DNA of 15,923 nt, taken from Duncaniella sp. GTDB taxonomy: Bacteria > Bacteroidota > Bacteroidia > Bacteroidales > Muribaculaceae. Below, in pieces: positions 5,541-13,500 of the stretch; position 1 is the stretch's first letter, and every line of letters begins with the position of its first letter. Location: NCBI GenBank assembly GCA_029052375.1, contig JAIDJD010000059.1:1-15923 (forward strand), in the 5' to 3' direction. Under the pieces are notes generated by a model. It had not been told where the DNA came from and searched no databases. It was given only the letters and a program-made list of their open reading frames with translations. The position numbers were made by a program, and so were the translations under genes.

Positions 5541-6290
5541 ATGACAAGGTTAAACAACTACGGGAACAACTATAAAATAAACAGCCCAAAGCCCTTCAAT
5601 GGGGCGCCGATTCCGGCAGACCGAATAGAAAAAGTCAAAGAGTTTGCCTGCGCTATGTGTTTTGGAGAGGGACATCACAGGCTGCACAGGACCGGAGGAC
5701 AATACGACCGCCGTGCGGGCGAGCAGTTCTGCAACACCTTTCAGGGCAAGCTGGCCGAGGTCGTTTTGAGGGATTGTCTTATCAGCCACGGGCTTCCATG
5801 CGACGAACCCGATTTCGGCGTGTATGGCGAAGGTGTATGGGACGATACCGACCTTATTGTAAACGGCAAGACCATAAGTGTGAAATCGGCCGCACACTTC
5901 TCAAACCTCCTGCTTCTGGAGACCAAGGACTATGACAGCCAAGGCAACTACCTGCCCAACCTCAACATCGGCGCTACCGCCCGTTACGACTTCTATGTCC
6001 TGGTAAGAATCTGCCCCGACATCAAAGGAATCTTCAAGAAGAACAGAATTTTCTACAGCGACGATATCGCGAAGGAAACAATAGACCAGACAATCGCCTC
6101 ACAACAATGGCTTTACGACATAGCCGGAAGCATATCACACCGCGGTCTCATTGAAAAGATAAACCTCGGCTACAAAATCCCTCAGAATGCCATGCTCAAC
6201 GGCTCCACAAGAATGGACGCCGAAAACTACTATGCTCAGGCCGGAGATATGTCAGACATCGACCGCCTGTGTGAAAAGCTCAGCCAATAA
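5541..6290 (+). CDS. Second PD-(D/E)XK restriction-type nuclease
   Basis: A 249-aa protein from the ATG at 5541, chosen because it leaves 4 nt after the previous stop; in-frame upstream starts overlap the first nuclease. The region NTFQGKLAEVVL and then WDDTDLIVNGKTISVKSA gives D102/D104 followed by S113-V114-K115, a typical PD-(D/E)XK core with Ser in the Glu position. LLLLETKDYD and YDFYVLVRI complete the nuclease-like core. The Cys- and His-containing N-terminal region (CAMCFGEGHHRLHRTGG) could bind DNA or metal. The likely role is a DNA nuclease in the same restriction system: a second endonuclease, a partner subunit, or a modification-dependent enzyme. Its stop abuts the convergent methyltransferase stop with no bases between. 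The exact family is not recognised. Confidence 0.75.
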   Translation: MTRLNNYGNNYKINSPKPFNGAPIPADRIEKVKEFACAMCFGEGHHRLHRTGGQYDRRAGEQFCNTFQGKLAEVVLRDCLISHGLPCDEPDFGVYGEGVWDDTDLIVNGKTISVKSAAHFSNLLLLETKDYDSQGNYLPNLNIGATARYDFYVLVRICPDIKGIFKKNRIFYSDDIAKETIDQTIASQQWLYDIAGSISHRGLIEKINLGYKIPQNAMLNGSTRMDAENYYAQAGDMSDIDRLCEKLSQ

Positions 6291-7514
6291 TCAATTGGCG
6301 TCAAGCACCTTTACTATCTGTTCGGCCACTCTGGACATCATGGGGACAACCACCGAGTTGCCGGCCTGCATATACATGGCGCTCTCGGCTATCGACTGCG
6401 GATAGGCGTATGCCTCGGGATAGCCCATGAAGTTGAGACACTCCTTGGGCGTAAACTTCCTGATGCCGTCGTTGGCCAATATCAGAGGGACATTGTGGCC
6501 GCCGCCGCCCATATTGGCCGTGAGCGTCGGGCAGAGGTTGCTCTTGTTGCCGCGGCAGTAGACACGTCTCCACTGATATACAGTCTCGGGATTGGTCATA
6601 TCCTCCACTAGCTGACTGTAATATTTCTGTGTCTCGCGATAATAATACTTCTCGGCCTGGGGTTCGGGGTCGATGCAGTCATGTATTGTCTTTGTAAGCT
6701 GTACAGGCTCGGGAAAGCTGAACTCTTCATGACCCGGGACTTTCTCGTTGTTGAACGCGACAATTATTATACGCTCCCTGTGCTGTGGGATATTGCCATA
6801 GACAGCCGAGTTCAACACCTTGTGATAGACCGTATAGCCAAGCTCGTTGAGAGTGTTCTTAATCACCTCGAAAGTCTTGCCGCCGTCATGACCCTCGAGA
6901 TTTCTGACATTCTCGAGAAATGCCGCCTTGGGCCTGTGGGCGCGTATGATGTCAGCGACGTCGAAAAAGAGAGTGCCGCGCGTGTCCTCAAACCCCTTGC
7001 GATATCCGGCTATCGAGAAGGCCTGGCAGGGAAATCCGCCACACACCACATCAAAGCTTTCAGGGATTATATCCTTGGTCTTCTTGCTGGTGATATCGCC
7101 GAAGGGCACCTCTCCATAATTGAAACAATACGTTTTCTGGGCATTGGGATTGAACTCCGAAGAGAATACACATCTGCCCCCCCACTCCTGCATGGCAAGG
7201 CGAAAACCTCCGATGCCGGCAAAGAGGTCGATAAAAGTGAACCGGCTATTTACAGGCGCGGCGAAATTATCCGAAATGCCTGAGAGAAACTCCTCACATT
7301 CGGCATCTGTCACAGGAGTGTCGGAAGGCCGGCCGAGAATCTTATTGAAAATTTCGCGTCCTTTGATATAGTTTGCCTCGAACGGGGTATTTCTGTTATA
7401 TATATAATGGGTCACAAACGCCATCTGTTCTGCCAGAGACATCTCGCCATCTTCTGTCTGAAACTTCTTGCAGTCTATATATTCAGACAATCTCTCAATT
7501 TTCGTTTTCTTCAT
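6291..7514 (-). CDS. C5-cytosine DNA methyltransferase
   Basis: A 407-aa Dcm-type enzyme that transfers methyl from S-adenosylmethionine to C5 of cytosine. The motifs appear in order: I FIDLFAGIGGFRLA (about 94-107), IV GGFPCQAFS with catalytic C163, VI ENVR (201-204), VIII QHRER (244-248), a target-recognition region, then X QAGNSVVVPM near 383. About 90 residues precede motif I (EYIDCKKFQ...), a common extension in Bacteroidales members. I prefer ATG 7514 (MKKTKIERL); an in-frame ATG at 7556 adds 14 unlikely residues and lies close to the predicted transcription start. It should protect the host from the convergent nucleases. Its own promoter allows expression independent of the nuclease operon. 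Confidence 0.93.
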   Translation of the reverse strand: MKKTKIERLSEYIDCKKFQTEDGEMSLAEQMAFVTHYIYNRNTPFEANYIKGREIFNKILGRPSDTPVTDAECEEFLSGISDNFAAPVNSRFTFIDLFAGIGGFRLAMQEWGGRCVFSSEFNPNAQKTYCFNYGEVPFGDITSKKTKDIIPESFDVVCGGFPCQAFSIAGYRKGFEDTRGTLFFDVADIIRAHRPKAAFLENVRNLEGHDGGKTFEVIKNTLNELGYTVYHKVLNSAVYGNIPQHRERIIIVAFNNEKVPGHEEFSFPEPVQLTKTIHDCIDPEPQAEKYYYRETQKYYSQLVEDMTNPETVYQWRRVYCRGNKSNLCPTLTANMGGGGHNVPLILANDGIRKFTPKECLNFMGYPEAYAYPQSIAESAMYMQAGNSVVVPMMSRVAEQIVKVLDAN

Positions 7515-7569
7515 CTCGGGAGCTTTGGATATCGTGTAGACGCAGCCGCGCAACATTCAATATTCTTTA

Positions 7570-7601
7570 CAAAATTACAACAAATGGCTAAATGCTGCAA
7601 A
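7570..7601 (-). promoter_or_regulatory. Bacteroidetes promoter for the methyltransferase
   Basis: On the minus strand TTTG (7601-7598) is followed after exactly 20 bases by TAATTTTG (7577-7570), matching both promoter elements with correct spacing. A start of transcription a few bases downstream gives a very short leader for ATG 7556 and about 50 nt for ATG 7514. Confidence 0.75.
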
Positions 7602-7648
7602 TATTTGGTTTGCTAATTCTCAATATCCTGACCCCCACAAGGTTATAC

Positions 7649-7690
7649 AAAAGCCTGTCCCTGACAGCCATACAGCCGACAGGGACAGGC
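7649..7690 (-). terminator. Intrinsic terminator downstream of the GH115 gene
   Basis: GCCTGTCCCTG (7653-7663) pairs perfectly with CAGGGACAGGC (7680-7690), an 11-bp GC-rich stem with a 16-base loop. On the minus strand it is followed by TTTT (7652-7649). It lies 81 nt past the GH115 stop and upstream of the methyltransferase promoter, so it insulates the restriction-modification genes from the GH115 transcript. Confidence 0.75.
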
Positions 7691-7770
7691 CAACAAACAG
7701 TCTTTAAATCAATACCTTGACATCAGTCTGTCTCTCCTCCCCGGGAGGCGGGAGGTCTGGATGCCTGTGT

Positions 7771-10356
7771 TCACTCTCTTGTCACTGGCGACTCCTCGCC
7801 GAAGAGATACGACTTTCTGTAGCCGCCGGCATCCACTACAATCTTCTCGAACACCACACCCGGGTCGAGCGGAGAGAGCGAGAGCGTCACAGAGCCGTCG
7901 GCTGATGTTTCAGGCACTGGGAGTGTGACAATCTTCTCGATGACACGGCGGGCAATAGTAGGATAGTAGACGGTGTGGATGTTCTCGGGTTTCTCGTTGA
8001 GATTCGCGTTGAAGTTGACCTCGACAGGCTCGGCGCCGGCAAATCCCACAGTATATCTGTGTCCCTCATGGCGCGAGAAAGCGAGTGTCGACTTGGTGAC
8101 AACGTGTATCTCGACGCTGTCTGTCCCTTCGGGGAGGCGGAGCGAATAGTCGAGGCGCGCACCCGCCACAGGCGTGGTGTAAGGCATCACGGCCACACCG
8201 CTGAGCGTGCGTCCCATGTAAGGGATAACGGTCCACCTGCCTTCGCCGTCAGGATTCACAGCCTTGCTGAAATGTTCGGCCTCCATGACTGTGCAGTCTC
8301 CGGCTTCAGCGAAGCGGTATCCGCCGAGACGGCCGGACGGTTCGCCCTGACGGTAAACCTCAGGGAGGACATCGCAGGGGAAGTCGTCGTTCCAGCTTGT
8401 ATAGCCTATATGCTTCTGCACCATCATTCCGCGCCACTTGCCGCCTGCTATGCCGTTGTTGTAGTCGGCCATCAGCTCGGCGTCGCGCCTGAAACACCGC
8501 TCTGCCTTGTCGGCCCACATATCGGCCTCCGGCATCTTGCCTGCGTGAGCCTTGCGGTTCATGGCCACGCTGTAATACATATCGTGCAGATTGGCCATCA
8601 CCTGCAGCGGGAAGAGCACCAGCTCCTTGTAGGCGTCATGATACTCAGGCGCCAGCGTGAGGTACTGGCGGAGGGCCTCTGTCTCGAGTGTCATATACTC
8701 ATCGCGCACCTTCTTCCATTCGCCGCCGTCGAGGCTGTATGTGTCGGCATCGAGGAGCTCGGGGGTGCATCGGCCGTTATACTTGCACAGGAGGTTGAAG
8801 ATGCGGGCGGCCTCGGGAGCCTGGTCTGCGCCGAACTGCTGTCCGAAGAAGCTGCGGGTATGCTCGAGAAGATTCCCGTTGTTGAAGGCTTGGGGATTCC
8901 ACGCCATGTCGAGGAAGAGCGTTATGGGATACTCCATAGGCTTGAGGTCGCCCACATTAAGTATCCACATCTTATCAATGCCGCTGTCATAGGCGAGGCT
9001 CATCTGCTCCCACATATTCTGTATGGGGGTACAGTTGAGCAGCTTGCTGTTGCGAGGGGCGCCCACATAGTCTACGTGGTAATACATACCCCATCCTCCG
9101 GGATGAAGGCGCTCCTTTGCGTCAGGCACACGGCGTATGTTGCCCCAGTTGTCGTCGCAGAGCAGCAGGGTGACATCCTCGGGCACACGCAATCCCTTGT
9201 CATAATAGTCGAGCACCTCCTTGTACAGCGCCCACACCTGCGGAGTCTCTCCGGCTGGACGCCCCGTCTCGCGCCGGATTATCCTGCGCTGGCTGTCTAT
9301 AACCTTCTTGAGCAGCTTTACGTCTGCCTCCTCGCTCATGGCCTCGTCGCCGTCTCCGCGCATACCTATGGTGACGATATCCTCGGTGCCCCTGATGCGA
9401 CGTATGCCCTCGGCAAAGAAGAGGTCGAGCCCCTTCTTGTTGGCGGCATAGTTCCAGGGGCCATACTTATCCTTGTTTCTCACCCACTCCTTATGGCTGC
9501 GCGCCATAGGCTCGTGGTGCGAGGTGCCGATTATCACACCCATCCTGTCGGCCAGCGGGCCGTTGTCCGGGTCGTCGGCATAGAAAGCCCAGTTCCACAT
9601 GGCCGGCCAGAGGAAGTTGCCGCGCAGGCGCAGAATCAGCTCGAAAACGCGCTCATAGAAGCGCGAGTCGCCATAGTCGGTGCCGTAAGTGTTCTTGACC
9701 CACGTCATAAGGCACGGCCCCTCGTCGTTGAGGAATATGCCGCGATACTTGACACCCGGCTCTCCAGCCGTGTAAGTCCCCTTCTTTACGGCAAGGCTCG
9801 ACTTGTGCTCAACGGGCACATCGGCCCAGTCATACCAGGGCGACACGCCTATCAGCTCAGACAACTCGTAGATGCCATAAATAGCGCCGCGCTTGTCGCT
9901 GCCGGCAATCACGAGGGCCTCTTCGACACCGTCTGCCGGACCGGACACCACGGTCATGACATACTTCTCGTTCTTGCCCTCGAGCTGCGAGCGGTCTATC
10001 TTGCCCTCATCCATCAGGCGCTTTATCACCGGGCTTTTCACCGTTCCGGCAATTATCATCCTCCCCTGAGCTAAGGTGTCCGCAATCCTTGCATCCTTGC
10101 CGCATACGCGTCCGAAGTCTGCCGACAGGTTGCGGGCGGCCAGCAGCACGCCCTCATCATCCATCCTGTCTACATATATAGGGAGGGGGTTCCCGTCGTC
10201 TGCCGACGGCGTCACGAGGTCGAACGAGTCGGGGCTTCCGGCCTTGCCGATGGCCCCGGGATTGTCAAGGGCGAGAGACGGCAGAGCCGAGGCCGCGGCT
10301 ATGGCAAACGCCACAGCCAGCCCTTGCAGTCCTGCCGATGGTCTGAAGTGTGTCAT
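7771..10356 (-). CDS. Secreted GH115 alpha-glucuronidase
   Basis: An 861-aa protein, full length for glycoside hydrolase family 115. GH115 enzymes remove alpha-1,2-linked (4-O-methyl)glucuronic acid side chains from xylan. A signal peptide is evident (LAVAFAIAAASALPSLA, about residues 13-29), so it acts in the periplasm or at the cell surface. Family hallmarks include AIYGIYELSELIGVSPWYDW, KYRGIFLNDEGP, RLRGNFLWPAMWNWAF, IIGTSHHEPMARSHKEW, TIGMRGDGDEAM and LLLCDDNWGNIRRVP. The C-terminal part after about residue 650 (KHIGYTSWNDDFP, MEAEHFSKA, GRTLSGVAVMP) matches the family's beta-rich C-terminal region. It is divergent from the HTCS gene and single-gene in its direction, with its own -7 box upstream and terminator downstream. 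Codon use and G+C are those of the PUL half. Confidence 0.93.
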   Translation of the reverse strand: MTHFRPSAGLQGLAVAFAIAAASALPSLALDNPGAIGKAGSPDSFDLVTPSADDGNPLPIYVDRMDDEGVLLAARNLSADFGRVCGKDARIADTLAQGRMIIAGTVKSPVIKRLMDEGKIDRSQLEGKNEKYVMTVVSGPADGVEEALVIAGSDKRGAIYGIYELSELIGVSPWYDWADVPVEHKSSLAVKKGTYTAGEPGVKYRGIFLNDEGPCLMTWVKNTYGTDYGDSRFYERVFELILRLRGNFLWPAMWNWAFYADDPDNGPLADRMGVIIGTSHHEPMARSHKEWVRNKDKYGPWNYAANKKGLDLFFAEGIRRIRGTEDIVTIGMRGDGDEAMSEEADVKLLKKVIDSQRRIIRRETGRPAGETPQVWALYKEVLDYYDKGLRVPEDVTLLLCDDNWGNIRRVPDAKERLHPGGWGMYYHVDYVGAPRNSKLLNCTPIQNMWEQMSLAYDSGIDKMWILNVGDLKPMEYPITLFLDMAWNPQAFNNGNLLEHTRSFFGQQFGADQAPEAARIFNLLCKYNGRCTPELLDADTYSLDGGEWKKVRDEYMTLETEALRQYLTLAPEYHDAYKELVLFPLQVMANLHDMYYSVAMNRKAHAGKMPEADMWADKAERCFRRDAELMADYNNGIAGGKWRGMMVQKHIGYTSWNDDFPCDVLPEVYRQGEPSGRLGGYRFAEAGDCTVMEAEHFSKAVNPDGEGRWTVIPYMGRTLSGVAVMPYTTPVAGARLDYSLRLPEGTDSVEIHVVTKSTLAFSRHEGHRYTVGFAGAEPVEVNFNANLNEKPENIHTVYYPTIARRVIEKIVTLPVPETSADGSVTLSLSPLDPGVVFEKIVVDAGGYRKSYLFGEESPVTRE

Positions 10357-10384
10357 GTCTGTTTATTTGATTGGTTTCCGTCTG

Positions 10385-10392
10385 CAAATATA
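10385..10392 (-). promoter_or_regulatory. Bacteroidetes -7 promoter box for the GH115 gene
   Basis: The minus strand reads TATATTTG, a full TAnnTTTG match, 28 nt before the ATG. The nearest TTG upstream is 24 bp away, slightly long for a -33 element, which fits a promoter needing an activator such as the divergent HTCS. Confidence 0.5.
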
Positions 10393-10463
10393 CTCATTAC
10401 TTTACTAACGGCGGGCCAACAGACATACTCAGAGGGCTTTTTGGCGTTTCACGGCTTTCGCGA

Positions 10464-10481
10464 ATGTAACAAGGATGTACA
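10464..10481. promoter_or_regulatory. Candidate operator between divergent PUL genes
   Basis: ATGTAAC (10464-10470) and ATGTACA (10475-10481) are direct repeats with an 11-bp offset, about one helical turn, as often seen for AraC-type DNA-binding domains. An 8-bp palindrome TTCGCGAA (10457-10464) abuts them, and TGTAACATG recurs at 10549-10557 beside the HTCS promoter. The 213-nt gap otherwise holds only the two promoter boxes. This is pattern only, with no binding data. Confidence 0.3.
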
Positions 10482-10541
10482 TTTTCGTATCGCCACGCAT
10501 ATTTTGCTCCCAGAGGTTCCGGATAGTCTCCGAAAAAATAT

Positions 10542-10549
10542 TACTTTTG
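10542..10549 (+). promoter_or_regulatory. Bacteroidetes -7 promoter box for the HTCS operon
   Basis: TACTTTTG matches TAnnTTTG and lies 20 nt before the HTCS ATG. No TTG is present at the ideal -33 distance, so the promoter is probably weak or regulated. Confidence 0.5.
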
Positions 10550-10569
10550 TAACATGAAATAATCAGACC

Positions 10570-13500
10570 ATGTCAACACGTTACCTGACTTTCCTATTTA
10601 TACTTGCGCTGACACTCCTGCCGGAGTGCGCCCTGCGGGCTTCGGCCACAGGGCGTATGTTCTCCGACCAGGTCTTCACATCAGACACGTTCGAGGGCTT
10701 CTGCCGCGACAACGACGGTTACCTCTGGATAGCCACCGGCAGCGGGCTCCTCAAATTCGACGGCAACAACTACCAGCTCTACCGCCACGAGGAGAACAAT
10801 CCCCGCTCTCTCAGCGACAGCCGCCTCCACCTTGTCTACTGCGACTCCAAAGGCAGGATATGGGCCGCAACAGCCAACGGACTGAATCTCTACGACCCGT
10901 TCACCGACTCGTTCGAGCGCATCACCCTCCCCTCCGTGAGCTATGCGGGATACATCATGGACATAGTGGAGCAGGGCGACGGCACCATCACCTTCAATGT
11001 CGCAGGCAAGGGCCTCTTCATCGTGGACGAGAGTTCGGGCAAGCCTGATGCCGTAAGGTATATGCCCGACTTCCACCAGGAGGAGGGTCAGCTCTGCTAC
11101 CACAACGACATCCTATACATCTCAACATATCTCGGCACCGTCTACGCCATGAAACCCAACGGCAAGACCACAAGGATAGACGTGGCCGACGGATACATCA
11201 CAGACCTTATAGCAGAGAGCGACGGCAACATACTTGTAGGCTCGGTCAAGGACATATACCGCATCTATCCCGCCGAGGGCAACAGGGTGGAGAGAATCGA
11301 CACGCCCGACAATACACGTATGTCCATCAACAACTTCACCCGAGGGCGCAACGGCAAGGTCTACTTCTCCACAGCCTCCAGCGGACTCTGGAAGATATGT
11401 CCGGGAGAGAAGTCGGCCAGACCATGCACCAACGTCTACCTCCCCACCACAGACATATGGAGCGCCAAGCTCGGCGCCGTCTACGCCGACAGCGAGGGCA
11501 ATCTCTGGCTCGGATGCCAGTACAAGGGCCTCGCCTGCATCCCCTACAACTCCATCCCCTTCAGCTATCGTCTGATATCAGATGTCATGCCGGGCTTCAA
11601 GGGCGGCATCGAGGGATTCGCCGTCAGCGGCGCCAATATAGCCATGGGCTACGGCAACAGGATAGGCATAGTCAGCCCGGACGGCAAGCTGATAGCCTGC
11701 AGGGAGATACCCGGCAGGGGCACTGTCAACTTCATAATGCCTGACGGCAAGGACAGGATGCTGATAGGCGTCACCAACGACGGCATCTGGGAGATGTCCT
11801 TCTCTGGCGACGGGCTGAGACGCATCATAGACTATCCGTGCAAGTATCCAACCGTAGAGATGTGCCGTCTGCCGGGAGGCGAACTCCTGATAGGCTATCA
11901 CGGCTCAGGCCTGGTCAGATACAATCCCCACACAGGAGCCGAGCGCTGGTACAAGCACAATCCCGAGGATGGACGCCTCAGCAATACCTTCTTCTCTTCA
12001 ATGAAGGTCACCCCCGACTCGGCAGGCGTATGGATCGGCCTCTACGGAGGCATCTCATACCTCGACCTCAAAGAAGACAAGTTTGTACAGCTCAACCAGA
12101 GCCCGTTCCTTCAGGGAGCCACCTACGCCCTACAGCCCCTCGCCGACGGCAGTGTGCTCGCTGGCACGAGCCACGGCCTGATACAATACGACCTCACAGG
12201 CACCGTCAGGCGCAAGTACACAACCGCCGACGGCCTGACGGACAGCGACATCCGCTCTATCATCGTAGACCGCAAGGGCGGATTCTGGATAGGCACAAAA
12301 CGCGGACTCAACTACCTCTCCTCGGTCGACGGCAAGATTGTGGTCTACTACGGAGGATACGGCCTCTACGAGAACGCATACCCCTACGGCGCCATGCTCC
12401 CGGACAACCGCATCGTCCTCGGCAGCAACCTGGGGCTCACCATGTTCAACCCCGACTCCATCCTTGCCGTCGGATTCGGAGGCAAGGTACACGCCTCGTC
12501 CATACTGCTCAACGGCCATCGCCTCAACCGCGCCACCATGATAGCCGGCAAGACGGTGATGTCCGGGACAGACCCGCTGGAGCTGCGCCTCCCGTACAAG
12601 GACAACTCGCTGACGGTAAAGCTCTCGACACTTGACTTCCGCGATGCCGCCAATGTCCGGTATATGTGGAAGATAGAGGGCTATTCCAAAGAGTGGCGCA
12701 CCACCGGGCCCGGCGAGAACGTCATCTACCTGCCACACCTCGACCCGGGCGACTACCACCTGTGCCTCAAAGCCATAGACAACGACGTCATATCCGAAGA
12801 GACCATCATAAACATCGTCATCTCCACACCCTGGTATATGAGCGGCGTGGCCAAGATGCTCTATGCCGTGGTGCTGATATCGCTTGTCCTGCTCTCGTTC
12901 TTAGTGATGAAGAAAAAGCGCGAGGAGAAGATAAGCGAGACCAAGATAAGATTCTTCATAGACGTCTCTCACGACATCCGCTCGCCGATAACACTGATAC
13001 TCACGCCGCTCGAGTCCCTGCTCAAAGAGCCGTTCCCGCCTGAGGTCACAGCCAAGCTGCGCACCATGTATCGCAACGGACAGCGCATCCTGTCGCTTGT
13101 CAACCAGCTCCTTGACCTCCGCAAGATAGACAAGGGCGGTATGCGCCTCCTCTGCCGTCCCACAAACCTCGGCCGATTCATCGGCGAGCTTGTAGAGATG
13201 TTCAAGCCGCAGGCCACGGACAAGAAGATAACCCTCGGATTCAAGGACGAGGGCGGCATAGAGGGCAAGGCGTGGTTAGACCGCGACAACTTCGACAAGA
13301 TTCTTGTCAACATCATATCCAACGCCATCAAATACACACCCGAGGGAGGCGAGATAGAAGTCCTGCTCAAGGGCGTGGACGACGACCAGCTCGGCCCCTG
13401 TGCAGAGGTCAGGGTGACAGACACAGGCATCGGCCTGGGCAACACACCGCCCGAACAGCTCTTCGTGAGATTCTACCGCGCCCGCGAGGGACACACAGGA

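Noticed and set aside
7736..7749. CCTCCCCGGGAGG near-palindrome just past the GH115 stop as terminator
   Set aside because: The symmetric arms leave almost no loop and no T-run follows; the hairpin at 7653-7690 is the better terminator.
7975..10074. Very long plus-strand open frame (699 codons) opposite the GH115 gene
   Set aside because: It is an antisense shadow produced by GC-rich codon bias. It has no family-like motifs and is rich in His, Val and Leu runs, whereas the minus strand encodes a complete GH115 protein with signal peptide.
11838..12635. Plus-strand 265-codon frame inside the HTCS gene
   Set aside because: Its Arg/Pro/Gln/His-rich composition is typical of an out-of-frame reading of GC-rich coding DNA, fully inside an intact HTCS frame.
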